NCBI RefSeq assembly: GCF_000422865.1
Contig: NZ_AUGW01000017.1
Span: 1-64,000, forward strand
Length of the DNA stretch: 64,000 nt
Reading direction: 5' to 3'
Source of the DNA: Oceanospirillum maris DSM 6286
GTDB lineage: Bacteria; Pseudomonadota; Gammaproteobacteria; Pseudomonadales; Halomonadaceae
A program made the translations under genes and the position numbers. A model generated the notes under the pieces. It did no database searches. It was not told the DNA's origin and was given only the letters and a program-made list of their open reading frames with translations. The stretch's first letter is position 1; every line of letters starts with the position of its first letter. Shown here in pieces: positions 38,634 to 50,302 of this stretch.

Positions 38634-39107
38634 TAAACCTTGCAAGGCGGCATCAATGGTCTGCTCTCGCACCGCGTCTCGGTCACCTTCAAACTGAAAC
38701 CGCACAGCGTCCACCTGATCACCGGAGCCCCAAGCAACCCAAACCGTACCGACCGGCTTTTCAACGCTACCGCCACCGGGGCCTGCAACACCGCTAACAG
38801 CCACAGCATAAGAAGCCTCGCTATGGGCAATTGCTCCCTGAACCATCGTCTTAACCACGGGTTCACTAACGGCACCATGGCCCGCAATAACCACCTCAGG
38901 CACACCGAGCATACGATGCTTGGCCTGATTGGAATAGGTGACAAAGCCACTATCAAACCATAAGGAACTACCTGCTACCGCTGTAAGTGCCTGGGCGATT
39001 CCTCCGCCAGTGCAGGATTCAGCCGTTGCCATAACCGATTTCTTTTGCAGTAATTGTTCTGACAGCAGTTGAATGATCTGTGCGCGGTTCCCATTATCCA
39101 TAACCAT
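38598..39107 (-). CDS. pncC: Nicotinamide-nucleotide amidohydrolase (CinA C-terminal family)
   Basis: 169 residues equal to the stand-alone CinA C-terminal domain: MATAESCTGGGIAQALT, FVTYSNQAKHRMLGV and AVSGVAGPGGGS are the family blocks. It deamidates nicotinamide mononucleotide to nicotinate mononucleotide in NAD recycling. It usually sits directly upstream of recA; here topB is inserted between them. Confidence 0.93.
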   Translation of the reverse strand: MVMDNGNRAQIIQLLSEQLLQKKSVMATAESCTGGGIAQALTAVAGSSLWFDSGFVTYSNQAKHRMLGVPEVVIAGHGAVSEPVVKTMVQGAIAHSEASYAVAVSGVAGPGGGSVEKPVGTVWVAWGSGDQVDAVRFQFEGDRDAVREQTIDAALQGLLGFLSPTSFAP

Positions 39108-39151
39108 CTTAGCCTCTTAATTAACCCATCAATAGCATAGCAACGAGGTTA

Positions 39152-40654
39152 TCAGGTTCGATAACCACTGATCAAAGTGTCTACCTGACAAATTTTCTCG
39201 TCAAGCAGCTCAGACATAGTGCGTGCTTTTTGCGCACCTTCAATCAGCCCTTGCCCTGCGTGAGCAACTGCTTGAACATTATTATGAATCTCAGAAGAGG
39301 CCGATGACTGCTCTTCACTGGCCGCGGCAATTTGCATATTCATCTGTTTCACATCAGTGATCGCCGCTTCGATATGCTTAATCTCTTCTCCTGCCGATTT
39401 GATCACATTCAATGTCTCTTGAGATCGAGCTTGCCCTTGCTCAATAGCATTTAAAACAAGGCCACTAATTTCAGTTAGTTGATCCGCAGTATTACGAATA
39501 TCCAAAGTAAACTCTTGGGTACGTCTCGATAAAGTTCTTACCTCATCTGCAACTACAGCAAAGCCTCTACCGTGTTCACCAGCCCGAGCAGACTCAATAG
39601 CTGCATTCAACGCCAATAAATTGGTTTGATCTGAAATAGCACTAATGGAACCCGTGATATCTGAAATAGAAGTTACCTTAACGACCAGGTCGTTAACTTG
39701 AGCAATAGCACTTTGCAATGCTTGATCCGTTGTCTCTGTTTTACTAATAGATAAACGCACACTGGCGGAACCTTTAGCTGCCGCCTCAACGGCTTGGTTG
39801 GCAGAAACTGAAGCATGCTGGGCATTTTCAGCCACTTCATGGGTGCTTGCCGCCATCTGTTGAGTCGCATTAGCAGCAGAATCCATTTGTATTTGTTGCT
39901 CTGCAGAAATACGACGGGTGTACTCACTGACCTCTATTAACTCTTGAGAATTAGTATGCAAATGTCCCGATAAAGCCCGAACTTGCCCAACAAGCTCCGA
40001 GAACTGCTCCATCAGATGGTTAAAAGAAGCACCAGCAGCATTCCCCCCAGTAACACGACCTGAAATATCTTTTTCATTGCGGAACTGATCAACCAGTTCA
40101 ATAACCTGAAATGCCTGATCCCGCTCCGCGCCCATCTGTTTGGCAAATACCACTAAGATACTAGATTCAAACACCACAAAAGCAGCATGTAAGAAGGTTA
40201 CACTCCAACTGCAGCCATAGTTAAAGATCATTACCGGTGTATCGCCTAACTCGACACCAGAAAGCTGCAGTGCGGTCAGTAGTAAATGATGGGCCGCAAT
40301 GACTCCGGCAGCGACAAGAACAGGTAACCAGTCACGATAAACAATCAATAACGCAAGCGCGCCAAAGATATGAAAGTGCATTTCAATACGCCCCATTTGA
40401 GCTTGAATCATGATCGCCGAGAAAAGCATGATACAGGCGGCAAATAATACCGAGCAGGCCCGAGTTCCTTTCAAAGAGGTATAACCAAGATAGGCTATAC
40501 CACCGACTAAAAGCGACGCCACTAAAGCAAACCCCGTTGTGCCATAGCCGTAGGGGATCAAAAAACCCACTACAGGAATATGCAGCATCAACAACAGTAA
40601 CATCTGCTTATCGACGGCCAGAAGCTGCTGTTTAGAATAGGAGTGTTGCGTCAT
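39152..40654 (-). CDS. Methyl-accepting chemotaxis protein with membrane-embedded sensor
   Basis: 500 residues from the ATG at 40654 (AAGGA site). Residues about 20-185 form about six membrane helices without a large periplasmic domain and carry the histidine-rich motif [12 protein letters not shown]...YRDW, with a further HH pair. A linker then leads to the cytoplasmic signalling domain, with the hairpin tip [37 protein letters not shown]. It would signal to CheA/CheW; the conserved histidines suggest a metal or haem ligand, by inference. The start overlaps the end of the SCO gene by a few bases. Confidence 0.85.
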   Translation of the reverse strand: MTQHSYSKQQLLAVDKQMLLLLMLHIPVVGFLIPYGYGTTGFALVASLLVGGIAYLGYTSLKGTRACSVLFAACIMLFSAIMIQAQMGRIEMHFHIFGALALLIVYRDWLPVLVAAGVIAAHHLLLTALQLSGVELGDTPVMIFNYGCSWSVTFLHAAFVVFESSILVVFAKQMGAERDQAFQVIELVDQFRNEKDISGRVTGGNAAGASFNHLMEQFSELVGQVRALSGHLHTNSQELIEVSEYTRRISAEQQIQMDSAANATQQMAASTHEVAENAQHASVSANQAVEAAAKGSASVRLSISKTETTDQALQSAIAQVNDLVVKVTSISDITGSISAISDQTNLLALNAAIESARAGEHGRGFAVVADEVRTLSRRTQEFTLDIRNTADQLTEISGLVLNAIEQGQARSQETLNVIKSAGEEIKHIEAAITDVKQMNMQIAAASEEQSSASSEIHNNVQAVAHAGQGLIEGAQKARTMSELLDEKICQVDTLISGYRT

Positions 40655-40655
40655 T

Positions 40656-41249
40656 TCATTGATCCTTTCTATCAATATTATCGATTAAATGCGCAAGATC
40701 CTGCTCTACTCGGTCAAGATCTAGTGCTGGGGAGGTATAAATTAATTCAAGCTTTTTGTTGCCAGTAACAACATATAAAAAGCCACTATGATCAATTTCA
40801 TAACCACCTTCTACAGGCCTCATGGCCGCCCCATCCGAAAAAATTTGCGCTAAATCTTGAGCTTTCTGACGGGTGTCTGGGCGCAAAGCAATAAAATTCT
40901 GCCCAAAACTAGCCATTGCTTTATTTAGTTTCTCTTTATCATCACGTTCTGGATCAAGAGTAATAAAAATAAAACGAACCGGTTCGCCTTCGAGACGATC
41001 GTGAAGTCTTTTTAAATTCATAAACTGCAGGGGGCAAACGGTACCGCATTGTAAGTAGCCAAAAAATACGATGGCTATTGCTGATTCATCTAAACGCAGC
41101 TCAGAAAACTTGGTTACATCTAGCTCTCTTTTTAAGCCGTAATACAGAGAGTTATTTAATAGCGACTGTAAAAATGGTAGTAAAGAAAAGAGTACTGCCA
41201 CTAAAAAAAAGACAACAAACTTGCGCTTTAAAGCATTTAAAATAAACAA
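40656..41249 (-). CDS. SCO1/SenC family protein
   Basis: 197 residues. One N-terminal membrane anchor (about 10-30) is followed by a thioredoxin-like domain with the copper-binding C-x3-C motif (QCGTVCP) and the later histidine ([10 protein letters not shown]). The family helps insert copper into cytochrome oxidase or acts in redox sensing. It is upstream of, and overlaps, the chemoreceptor gene, so the two are co-transcribed; this pairing suggests a redox or oxygen link to the receptor. Confidence 0.85.
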   Translation of the reverse strand: MFILNALKRKFVVFFLVAVLFSLLPFLQSLLNNSLYYGLKRELDVTKFSELRLDESAIAIVFFGYLQCGTVCPLQFMNLKRLHDRLEGEPVRFIFITLDPERDDKEKLNKAMASFGQNFIALRPDTRQKAQDLAQIFSDGAAMRPVEGGYEIDHSGFLYVVTGNKKLELIYTSPALDLDRVEQDLAHLIDNIDRKDQ

Positions 41250-41747
41250 AAGAGGTCAAATCTCTAGAGGAAATATTAGTAGTAAATATCAGGGAGGCGA
41301 AATATATACAATCCGTAAAGACAAAACAATATTACAGTTATTTATTTTGCAACAAGACCGTTACTTATAAAAAGCCTCATAGCAAAAACACTTAAACTAA
41401 GATAAAAAATAAACGCACAAAAACACATACATACTACTGACCATATACCACCAACAAAAAGCACTCATACAAAATCCATATAAAATAAATGGATATAAAT
41501 CATGCAATATTATTAACAACAAATAACTGGTAATATTTATTTAAAGCCACAAACAACCACTTTAAATCCATTTAAAATCAAACACATAGTAAGCAAATAA
41601 AACAATGAGATAATCAAAAGCAGCAAATCCCCCTTTTGTTGGCGGTATATTTTTTATGTTTTTCACCTGTATCCCTAGACCACATTTCAGTAAAATGGCC
41701 GGTTCGAATTCAGCAACCTTATGCCAACCAGGCAGATAGGAAATGCC
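41250..41747. other. AT-rich divergent region between SCO and mutS genes
   Basis: About 500 bp, clearly richer in A/T than the flanking genes, with many A-runs. It must hold the divergent promoters, but no single one stands out. No gene is seen. Confidence 0.5.
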
Positions 41748-44312
41748 GTGTCCAGCGAGAAGCATACCCCCATGATGGTGCAGTACTTTAGCATCAAAAA
41801 AGATCACCCCAATGAGCTTGTCTTTTACCGTATGGGGGATTTTTACGAGCTATTTTTCGAGGATGCAAAAAAAGCGGCCAACTTGCTGGATATTACGTTA
41901 ACCGCCCGTGGAAAAACCGGCGGGCAGCCGATTCCAATGGCAGGTATTCCTTACCATGCAGCGGAAAACTATCTCGCACGGTTGGTACGTAACGGGCACT
42001 CTGTCGCCATCTGTGAGCAGGTGGGTGATCCTGCAACCAGTAAAGGGCCGGTTGAGCGTAAAGTAGTACGGGTTCTAACGCCGGGAACCGTGAGCGATGA
42101 AGCCCTTCTGGATGAACGCAAAGATAACCTTTTAGTGGCGCTAACCCGCCGCGGTGAACGGTTTGGCCTCTCAACACTGGATGTTTCTAGCGGTCGCTTT
42201 ACCGTACAGGAGCTGACTAACGATGCGGCGCTATTGGCTGAAATTCAGCGCCTAAGCCCCGCTGAGCTACTGATTGATGAAGGGGAATTATTTGACTCAG
42301 CTATTAGCCAGCGCAAAGGCGTTCGACAGATATCACCCTGGCAATTTGACACCGAAAGCGCGACCACCCAGCTGTGTCGTCAATTTGAAACCCGTGATTT
42401 AGCAGGCTTTGGTTGCCAACAACTGGAAGTGGCGATTGGGGCAGCCGGTGCTTTGCTGGAGTACGTACGCGATACTCAACGTACTGGTTTACCCCATGTA
42501 CGGGCGCTGCAAACAGAATCCAGCGATGAGTGTATTCAGATTGATGCGGCCAGCCGTCGTAATCTTGAAATTGATATCAATATCAGTGGAGGCACGGAAA
42601 ACACTCTCGCATCGGTTATGGATAACACCGCTACAGCGATGGGTAGCCGTCAGCTTCGCCGCTGGTTAAACCGTCCTATTCGTTGTCGAGATCAGCTACA
42701 TCTGCGTCAATCTTGTGTGCAGGCGATCCAGAACAGCTTTCAATGGCAGGGCATTTACGACCATCTCAAGGCGATTGGTGATATTGAGCGCATTCTAGCC
42801 CGAGTCGCCCTAAGAAGTGCCCGCCCCCGAGATCTGGCTCGCCTACGTGATGCCCTACAAGAACTGCCGGAATTTACAAATCTGCTGGCGGATATTAAAG
42901 AATCCGCACTGGATCACCTTCGCACAACGATTATTAACTTCCCGACCGAAGCCGACTTACTCCGCCGTGCCATCATTGATAACCCACCCGTTGTCATACG
43001 TGATGGCGGTGTCATAGCTGATGGTTTTGATGAAGAACTGGATGAGCTACGTCAGCTGAGTGAACATGCCGGTGATTTTCTGATCAAGCTAGAAGAACAG
43101 GAACGCGCCACAACCGGCTTATCAACCTTAAAAGTCGGTTACAACCGAGTTCATGGCTACTATATAGAAATCAGCCGAGCTCAGTCTGATCAAGCGCCAG
43201 CACACTATATTCGTCGTCAAACCTTGAAGAATGCAGAGCGCTTTATCACACCAGAACTCAAAGAGTTTGAAGATAAAGTTCTCAGCAGTAAGTCCCGTGC
43301 GTTAACCCGAGAAAAAGCATTATATGAACAGGTCATTGAGCAACTGAACGACAACCTAATGGGACTGCAGAATTTGGCAATATCTCTATCGGAACTGGAT
43401 GCGCTTAACACCTTTGCGGAACGGGCTGAAACACTCGACTTCTCCCGCCCAACACTTATTCGAGATAGCGGCATTTTTATCGAAGGTGGCCGCCATCCTG
43501 TGGTCGAGCAAGTTTCTGATCAGCCTTTTGTGCCTAATGATTTAATCTTTTCTAACGACAGCCGGATGGCAGTTATTACCGGCCCGAATATGGGGGGTAA
43601 ATCGACCTATATGCGGCAAATCGCCTTAATCGTACTGCTGGCTCATACCGGAAGCTATGTTCCTGCTAAGTCCGCCAAAATCGGCCCTATTGATCATATT
43701 TTCACCCGTATTGGTTCTTCAGATGACCTTGCCAGTGGCCGCTCGACCTTTATGGTTGAAATGACGGAAACAGCCAATATTCTGAATAATGCAACACCTT
43801 GCTCATTGGTTTTAATGGATGAAATTGGCCGAGGCACCAGCACCTTTGATGGCTTATCTCTCGCTTGGGCCTGCGCTGCACATTTGGCAAGACAGCTTAA
43901 AGCTTACACCCTATTTGCGACCCACTACTTTGAACTTACCGCGCTACCGGAGCAGTTTGACGGTGTTGTGAACCTGCACCTAAATGCGACCGAGCATAAC
44001 GACAATATTATCTTTATGCACAAAGTACAGGAAGGCCCTGCCAGTCAAAGTTATGGTTTACAGGTCGCAAAATTAGCAGGGATTCCACCGAATGTGGTGG
44101 GTGAAGCAAAAGAAAAATTACTGCAACTGGAACAGCAAGACAGCCATTCACCGATATCACCTCAACGAGCTTACTCCCCCGTGCAGAACGATCTATTCTC
44201 TGTCGCGGAGCCAGACCCAGCCCTTGAAAGGCTAGAAGGAATTAGCCCTGATGATTTAACGCCTAAACAAGCCCTTGAACTGCTCTATGAACTAAAAGCT
44301 TTGATTAAATAG
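41748..44312 (+). CDS. mutS: DNA mismatch repair protein MutS
   Basis: 854 residues from a GTG at 41748, which has an AGGA site and puts [12 protein letters not shown] at the usual position; an ATG at 41721 adds nine residues. The mismatch-binding motif [11 protein letters not shown] is present (Phe and Glu that contact the mispair). The ATPase has [24 protein letters not shown] and [14 protein letters not shown]. It recognises mismatches and recruits MutL. It ends in an 8-bp convergent overlap with the soluble chemoreceptor gene. Confidence 0.97.
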   Translation: MSSEKHTPMMVQYFSIKKDHPNELVFYRMGDFYELFFEDAKKAANLLDITLTARGKTGGQPIPMAGIPYHAAENYLARLVRNGHSVAICEQVGDPATSKGPVERKVVRVLTPGTVSDEALLDERKDNLLVALTRRGERFGLSTLDVSSGRFTVQELTNDAALLAEIQRLSPAELLIDEGELFDSAISQRKGVRQISPWQFDTESATTQLCRQFETRDLAGFGCQQLEVAIGAAGALLEYVRDTQRTGLPHVRALQTESSDECIQIDAASRRNLEIDINISGGTENTLASVMDNTATAMGSRQLRRWLNRPIRCRDQLHLRQSCVQAIQNSFQWQGIYDHLKAIGDIERILARVALRSARPRDLARLRDALQELPEFTNLLADIKESALDHLRTTIINFPTEADLLRRAIIDNPPVVIRDGGVIADGFDEELDELRQLSEHAGDFLIKLEEQERATTGLSTLKVGYNRVHGYYIEISRAQSDQAPAHYIRRQTLKNAERFITPELKEFEDKVLSSKSRALTREKALYEQVIEQLNDNLMGLQNLAISLSELDALNTFAERAETLDFSRPTLIRDSGIFIEGGRHPVVEQVSDQPFVPNDLIFSNDSRMAVITGPNMGGKSTYMRQIALIVLLAHTGSYVPAKSAKIGPIDHIFTRIGSSDDLASGRSTFMVEMTETANILNNATPCSLVLMDEIGRGTSTFDGLSLAWACAAHLARQLKAYTLFATHYFELTALPEQFDGVVNLHLNATEHNDNIIFMHKVQEGPASQSYGLQVAKLAGIPPNVVGEAKEKLLQLEQQDSHSPISPQRAYSPVQNDLFSVAEPDPALERLEGISPDDLTPKQALELLYELKALIK

Positions 44313-46203
44313 GGCGCTTATCCCTTAGGCTATCGACTATTTTAGGCGTGATTTTAAACTGAGCACAATGTTGGTCATAACGGACTTTAAGTTCAGGTTC
44401 TCCGATAAGGTTACCAAGTTCATCTTGGTAGCCCGCTTTTCCTTGTACTGGTTGCCCCTGCCAACGTTGTTCAACTTTATTACGTTCAGGCTGAGTGTTA
44501 AACCAGCGTATAAAGCGATTGGCCTGAGCCAATAATCGGTACCCTGAAGCAGAGCCTGATACCGCCATCGTGTAATAGAAAGGTTGCAGCTCAACATGTC
44601 CTGGGAGAATTTCTATCTTGTCATACCAAGGGCTACTGGAGCTTTTACACGCCCAATAATAGATCGGTAAATCAACACCAAAAGCATCAACCACCCCATC
44701 GGCTAAACAGTTATGAATTCGAGATTGATCTGAGTATGCAATCAAGTTACCCAACATAACCTTGCCGCCAAGTTTATTAGCATTAGCACTCCAGCGCAAG
44801 CCATTATCCTCCAATACCTGTAGGGCGGCAGGGTCATTAATAACACCTAATACTTTGCCTTCCAGATCCTGAATCGTTTTAATCCGATTATCACCTTTAC
44901 GTCTTGCCAGCACCCAGTGTAAATAGATGTAAGCATCGGAATACGCCACATTGCCGTATTCCTCCGAAGGCGGCAAAGCGCTGATTACAATATCCGCAGG
45001 CGGAGCCCCAAAAGTTTTACCTGCGACCAACAGCTCCGTGCACATATCCCAAGGAGCTTCGATAAATTCACAGGTTACGCCAAGATAACGGGCGAAAGCT
45101 TGGGCATAATCAACATCTAAACCTTTTAAAGGTTCACCTAACCGTTCTCGAAAGGATAGGCCGACAAAGTTAGGCTCCAGCGCTACTCTTAAAGTCCCTC
45201 GCTGTAAAATATCATCTAACTGATCATGGCTAGGATCTGGTACTAAGTGTAGCTTTTGGCTTATTCGATCAAAGGCCGTCACGGCTTGATCAATCTGACC
45301 ACTGATCAGATCAATTTTTTTGAGTCCCTCACTCATATCCTTAGCGACACTGCTAATATGTTGGCTTTTATTGTTGATTCGGTTCATCGCGCCGGAGCTT
45401 AGTTTTAACGTTTCAAAAATAACGCCGGTGTTATCCATGATAGCGCTGAGCTGCTGCTCTATAGACTGGAATAAAGTTGTTAACTGCCCCGTAGAACTTT
45501 GTATCGTATTCACAAGTTCGGAAAGCCTATCCATGTTACTGGTTCGGACATTGCTAAGCTCGGTATTTACGGCAGAAAAATCAAGCTGATCAGCGGCCTG
45601 TTGAGCTTGCTCCATAGTCACCGCTGCTAAACGACGGACTTCATCCGCAACAACCGCAAAACCACGCCCATGTTCTCCTGCTCTGGCGGCTTCTATTGAA
45701 GCATTCAAGGCTAGTAAATTAATTCCCTTGCCAATATCCTGAATACCATTGAGTACGGTTGTGACATTTTTAGACTTCTCATCCAAAGCGGTAGAGATCT
45801 GGCCTAGCGCCCCATTCAACGTATCATTGACCTGATTCACCTCTCGGTCCATCAGCTCCTGCATTGAGCCAACCGTTGTGTTGGAACTGTTAAGGTATTC
45901 TTTAGCATGATTTAGCTCATCATCCAGCTTATTAGCTCGATGACTCACCTCTGACAGAAAATTATCCTGGGCCTCCAAAGCCCTAAACATCTGCAAAGAT
46001 AGTAAAGAGGTATGCTCACTAACCAACTGCACCGCTCGGTAAAAGCGTTTATTTTTTGGAGAGCTGAGCGCTTCATTAGTGCTAAGGTCGCCTTCTCGCA
46101 GGGCGCTTGATGCCGTATCTAAAGAAGAAGAGGAGGTCGTACTAGATATGGAAGTATCCTCTCGCGAGAAAGATTTAAATACAGATCCGAGCCTACTTTT
46201 CAT
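44305..46203 (-). CDS. Soluble chemoreceptor with C-terminal family 3 solute-binding domain
   Basis: 632 residues with no signal peptide and no membrane helix. A Ser-rich N-terminus leads to a methyl-accepting signalling hairpin (about 80-320) with tip [20 protein letters not shown]...[10 protein letters not shown]. The C-terminal part (about 335-600) is a family 3 periplasmic solute-binding fold ([45 protein letters not shown]). A binding domain of this kind is normally outside the cytoplasm; here it would be inside and behind the signalling tip. It probably senses a cytoplasmic small molecule such as an amino acid. The adjacent methylamine genes hint at an N-methyl or amino-acid ligand, but this is inference. 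Confidence 0.85.
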   Translation of the reverse strand: MKSRLGSVFKSFSREDTSISSTTSSSSLDTASSALREGDLSTNEALSSPKNKRFYRAVQLVSEHTSLLSLQMFRALEAQDNFLSEVSHRANKLDDELNHAKEYLNSSNTTVGSMQELMDREVNQVNDTLNGALGQISTALDEKSKNVTTVLNGIQDIGKGINLLALNASIEAARAGEHGRGFAVVADEVRRLAAVTMEQAQQAADQLDFSAVNTELSNVRTSNMDRLSELVNTIQSSTGQLTTLFQSIEQQLSAIMDNTGVIFETLKLSSGAMNRINNKSQHISSVAKDMSEGLKKIDLISGQIDQAVTAFDRISQKLHLVPDPSHDQLDDILQRGTLRVALEPNFVGLSFRERLGEPLKGLDVDYAQAFARYLGVTCEFIEAPWDMCTELLVAGKTFGAPPADIVISALPPSEEYGNVAYSDAYIYLHWVLARRKGDNRIKTIQDLEGKVLGVINDPAALQVLEDNGLRWSANANKLGGKVMLGNLIAYSDQSRIHNCLADGVVDAFGVDLPIYYWACKSSSSPWYDKIEILPGHVELQPFYYTMAVSGSASGYRLLAQANRFIRWFNTQPERNKVEQRWQGQPVQGKAGYQDELGNLIGEPELKVRYDQHCAQFKITPKIVDSLRDKRPI

Positions 46204-46593
46204 TTTTATATCCTATAAACAGCATTCCAATCCCTGTCAGCAAGTAACAAGGGCTATTACTTAGGACAACGCAATAGCTATGCCAGACTTATCCTCTGTC
46301 TTAATAATGTGGCTAAAATAACAAAGTCACAGCCTAAAACGTCAAGCTCAAATATCCATGCCAAAAAAGCGCATACAAATATGTCACTCGATGCACTAAA
46401 AATGAGCACAACCTAAGCCATTCTTGTATTTCTAATCTGAGGTAAAAATAGGAATAACAGTGGGGAAATATAGAAATAGCAGAGGGAAATAATAGCTTGA
46501 GTTAACAGAATGAAGCGGCTCGCCTTTACATCGAGCCGCCTTATTATCAGTACTGTCGTTATCGATACTGTTGATGAGATAACTTAAACAAGA
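46204..46593. other. Intergenic region with stem-loop after the mgd operon
   Basis: 390 bp without a gene. GCGGCTCG (46515-46522) pairs with CGAGCCGC (46532-46539); it may end the mgd transcript, though the T-run on the minus strand is poor. The rest should contain the promoter of the soluble chemoreceptor. Confidence 0.45.
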
Positions 46594-47292
46594 TCAGATC
46601 AGACATGCCGTACCACATAGCCCACCTTGATACTCGGTGAGCGCATCCAGCAATATTCCAAGCATGTATTCGCCAGCAGTAGCATCACTTAGCAGCATAA
46701 AACACGGCACACCCTCTACCTGGTGACGAACAACAATACAGCTTGTTCTGGCTACCGACGTTTGAGCAATATGGCCCACAGGAAAAGCGTCTTCACGCAA
46801 GTTTACAGCACACAGTTTAGCCATAACGTTTGCGATATGTTCTCCGGTCAAGACAAAGCAGGCGTGGCTGTCTTCACAGAAAAGGGGATAACAGCTCGCT
46901 GGCGTTTGCGTATGCTGACGCGGTAATTCCATTACCGAGCGACCAAGGTCTTTTAAGCTACCCAGCACCCAAAATTCGGTAAGGCTCAAGCGTAGCACAA
47001 GCTCACCGTCTGGGCTTATAGCAGCTCGATTCGGCTTATTAGGCACGGCAATACCTTGAGAGGAAAGAAATGATTCAACCCCTTTCCCTCGGTAGCCAAC
47101 TCGCGGCAATAAACTTAGATCAATTAATCCGGCGGATTTGACTCGCGAATCATCGTTAGCATCAACCACCTGAATCATACGTCCACCCATTGCTGAATGG
47201 GTGAAATCTAAGCCAGAAACCGTGCGGTAGTGGCAGCTCCGTACTGGTTCTAAATCGGATGAAACGTATTGTGACTGTCTTAGTGATTCCAT
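46594..47292 (-). CDS. mgdD: N-methylglutamate dehydrogenase delta subunit / sarcosine oxidase gamma-like
   Basis: 232 residues from the ATG at 47292, which has a perfect AGGAGG 6 nt upstream overlapping the end of the previous gene. It resembles SoxG, a small GcvT-like subunit (DLSLLPRVGYRGKGVESFL, SLTEFWVLGS). It is the last gene of the operon. It would form a heterotetramer with the three upstream products. SoxG and MgdD cannot be told apart by sequence alone; the context favours MgdD. Confidence 0.7.
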   Translation of the reverse strand: MESLRQSQYVSSDLEPVRSCHYRTVSGLDFTHSAMGGRMIQVVDANDDSRVKSAGLIDLSLLPRVGYRGKGVESFLSSQGIAVPNKPNRAAISPDGELVLRLSLTEFWVLGSLKDLGRSVMELPRQHTQTPASCYPLFCEDSHACFVLTGEHIANVMAKLCAVNLREDAFPVGHIAQTSVARTSCIVVRHQVEGVPCFMLLSDATAGEYMLGILLDALTEYQGGLCGTACLI

Positions 47293-47293
47293 A

Positions 47294-50200
47294 CTAAGCC
47301 TCCTGCCGTGTTTGTTCTTTGTCATAAAATGGCAAACTTACAACGCTAGCCATCACCACCGAACCACCATCAACGCGAATAGGAAACTGGCCGCCTTCTT
47401 CAGATTGTTCGATACCCACGTAGGCCATACCAATAATGGCATTAGCAGTGGGAGAGTATTCGCAGGATGTCACATTCCCTGTAATGGATGAATCAGACCC
47501 TGTATCTGACAACACAATATGGCCCTCTTCTGGTTTCTGATTTTGGACAAGATATTCAGCGGATAAACGAAAGCCCACAAGCTTACGGGTCTGGGGCCGC
47601 TTCATCACAATATCCACCGCCCGACACCCGTTGAAATAAGGTTTTTTCTTGCTTACAGCCCAGCCAAGAGAGACTTCACTAGGATGGCTCATACCATCGG
47701 TATCTTGGCCTATAATGATATGACCTTTTTCCAAACGAAGAAGACGCTGGGTTTCAACACCGAAGGGTTTGATATCAAATGGCTGACCTGCGGCCATCAG
47801 AATATCCCAAAGTACCTCGCCATAGCGGGATGGTACATGAAGCTCATAGCCTAGCTCTCCAACAAAACCAACTCGTAAGAATCGAGCAGGGATCTTGTGT
47901 TCACAACCCGGCACATTCAGAAAACCTTCTCGGCAAGCTAGATAAGGAAAGCCTTCTCGACTTAAATCCAAATCCGTTAGTCCTTCCAGAACCTTGCGAC
48001 TATCAGGCCCCGCCAGATTCACGGCGGCATAAGCTGAACTGACGTTAGTAATATCCACATCCAGTTGCCACTGAGTATTCCAGAAGGTCATCAATCGATA
48101 GACATTATCCACACCGGTTGTTGTCGCTGTCACATAGAAGTGATCTTCGTCAAACCGGCAGGCCACGCCATCATCAATCACAACACCTTGTTCATTGGTT
48201 AGAACCGCATAACGTGTTTTTCCCACCGGCTGTTTGAGAAAGCCAAAGGTATAAATACGATTCATAAGCTCTGCGGCATCCGGCCCCCGTAGTTCAATGC
48301 CCCCTAGCGTAGAGACATCAATCAACCCTACCTTAGTACGCACATGCAAGGACTCATTCTCGATACAAGCATTTCGAATGTTTCGGGCTTGAAGTAACAA
48401 AGGGCTGGCAGCACTTCCCGTAAGCCGTTGTCCTTCCTTTGGATAAAAAGCAGGCCGCATCCAAAGTCCAGCGGGAATCATTTTCGCACCAAGCTCTAGA
48501 TGGCGATAATGCATGGATGTTAACCGGTAAGGATCAAACCCACGGCCAGCCATATAAGCTAGTTTTTCGGGCGTTAATGGTGGTCTTGCAGTGGTAACAC
48601 CGGTTTCAGAAACGGTTCTCTGAGTCGCTTTAGCAACAAGCCGTGCCGTTGGCAATGCCGAATGCCGACCCTGCGACGGCCCCATTCCAACAGTAGAAAA
48701 GCGCTTCACAAGCTGTATATCGCGATAGCCCATTCGGGTAGCATTGACAATATCTTTGACCTGAAGATCTTCATCAAAATCGACAAAGTCTTTACCTTTT
48801 GGATGCTTAAAGATAGGCCAGTGGAAATTGACTTTTTGATCACAGAAAACATCTGGAACCGCTTCATCGCTAAGCTCAAGCGCGTTTAATGCCTCAATAG
48901 CAGCCCGTTCACCATCCTTCATCACCGCAGACAAACGATGAATACCGTTTACCGAGCCTGCAATATAAAGATTATCCGGCAGGTTTCTAAGTGAAAAAGC
49001 GGCTCTTTGATCATCATAAGAAAGTTGGCCACCCGCTTGGCATATCAATTGGTAAGCGGGCATATAGCCAGCGGACATACACAGCAGATCACAGGGAATA
49101 GTCTCTAACGAGGCAGAAACTTCACCGGGAGAAGTAATCGCCCTCACCTCAATGAACTCTAAGCGCTGCGAACCTTTTGCTTCATAAACCGTTTGCCCAA
49201 AACGTACCTGAACACCTTTTTGATGAAGCTGATCAACCAGATTTTTCTCCGTATGAGATAGCTCCGACGCCTGTCGCATATCAATAACCGCACACAGTTG
49301 AATCCCTTGACGGTTGAGCATCAACGCCGTCAGATAACCATCTTCATTGCCGGTCAGTACAGCGGCCCGTTCTCCTGGTTTAACCGCATACAGTTTCATC
49401 AAACGCATCACAGCACTGGAGAAGATAACGCCCGGAATATCATTACCCCGAAAAACCACATGCTGCTCATAGGCACCTGTGACCATAATGCACTGCTTGG
49501 CTCTTACTTTATAAAGGCGCTTTCCTTGTAGTACTGGTAACCAGTTATCGGTAAACCATGCATTACAAACCGCCTCGGTCATTACAGTAATATTGGCGTG
49601 CTGGCGAACCTTGGCCATCAATTCCTGACGTAGCTGTTCAGGGTTATTACAATCACTAAACTCAGAATAAGCTAAGGAGCCACCTAAAAGAGTATGCTCT
49701 TCCAATAGCAAGACATCTGCACCGGCATCCGCTGCTTTGAGAGCAGCCATCATACCCGCAGGGCCAGAACCGACCACCACAAGATCGTGATGCAAAAAAG
49801 CTTTATCGTAATATTCAGGCTTAAATTTAAGATCAGCAATGCCAAGCCCTGCTTTCACTCGTATCTGCTTCTCCCACCAGTCCCAGACACCTTTTGGCTT
49901 ATAAAAAGCGCGATAATAAAAGCCAACAGGCATAAATCGCCCAAAGTGGTTTAAGACAGCATCTTTGTCTTTTTTTACACTGCCGTTTACATTCTGACCG
50001 GTCACGTCTAGGCCATCAATTGCAGGTACACGATCAGCTAAAGCATTAGGTTCATTCGGTAGCTGTACAAGACTGTTAGCATCATGCCCTGCCAAGGTTA
50101 GAGGCCCTCGAGGACGATGATACTTAAAAGAGCGAGACCAAACCCATTGTTGATTAGCCAATAAAGCACTACCTAGCGTATCCCCTTTAATTCCAGTGAT

Positions 50201-50302
50201 GCGCTCGCCTTCAAATATAAACTCAACGGTTTTCTGACGCTCTAGCATCAGCCCCATAGGTTCTGGTAGACGATCCCTAAAAACAGGTGCAGGGTTATTC
50301 AC
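47294..50302 (-). CDS. mgdC: N-methylglutamate dehydrogenase large subunit / sarcosine oxidase alpha-like
   Basis: 1002 residues. The N-terminal part (about 25-110) is a ferredoxin-like domain without an obvious Fe-S cysteine set (GDTLGSALLANQQ). A dinucleotide-binding disulfide-reductase-like domain has DLVVVGSGPAGMMAALKAADAG at about 173. The C-terminal half is GcvT-like (GLIDVSTLGGIELRGPDA, LGYELHVPS), the folate-binding part that receives the methyl carbon. It oxidises the N-methyl group and passes the C1 unit to tetrahydrofolate. It overlaps mgdB by 4 bp. Confidence 0.78.
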   Translation of the reverse strand: MNNPAPVFRDRLPEPMGLMLERQKTVEFIFEGERITGIKGDTLGSALLANQQWVWSRSFKYHRPRGPLTLAGHDANSLVQLPNEPNALADRVPAIDGLDVTGQNVNGSVKKDKDAVLNHFGRFMPVGFYYRAFYKPKGVWDWWEKQIRVKAGLGIADLKFKPEYYDKAFLHHDLVVVGSGPAGMMAALKAADAGADVLLLEEHTLLGGSLAYSEFSDCNNPEQLRQELMAKVRQHANITVMTEAVCNAWFTDNWLPVLQGKRLYKVRAKQCIMVTGAYEQHVVFRGNDIPGVIFSSAVMRLMKLYAVKPGERAAVLTGNEDGYLTALMLNRQGIQLCAVIDMRQASELSHTEKNLVDQLHQKGVQVRFGQTVYEAKGSQRLEFIEVRAITSPGEVSASLETIPCDLLCMSAGYMPAYQLICQAGGQLSYDDQRAAFSLRNLPDNLYIAGSVNGIHRLSAVMKDGERAAIEALNALELSDEAVPDVFCDQKVNFHWPIFKHPKGKDFVDFDEDLQVKDIVNATRMGYRDIQLVKRFSTVGMGPSQGRHSALPTARLVAKATQRTVSETGVTTARPPLTPEKLAYMAGRGFDPYRLTSMHYRHLELGAKMIPAGLWMRPAFYPKEGQRLTGSAASPLLLQARNIRNACIENESLHVRTKVGLIDVSTLGGIELRGPDAAELMNRIYTFGFLKQPVGKTRYAVLTNEQGVVIDDGVACRFDEDHFYVTATTTGVDNVYRLMTFWNTQWQLDVDITNVSSAYAAVNLAGPDSRKVLEGLTDLDLSREGFPYLACREGFLNVPGCEHKIPARFLRVGFVGELGYELHVPSRYGEVLWDILMAAGQPFDIKPFGVETQRLLRLEKGHIIIGQDTDGMSHPSEVSLGWAVSKKKPYFNGCRAVDIVMKRPQTRKLVGFRLSAEYLVQNQKPEEGHIVLSDTGSDSSITGNVTSCEYSPTANAIIGMAYVGIEQSEEGGQFPIRVDGGSVVMASVVSLPFYDKEQTRQEA

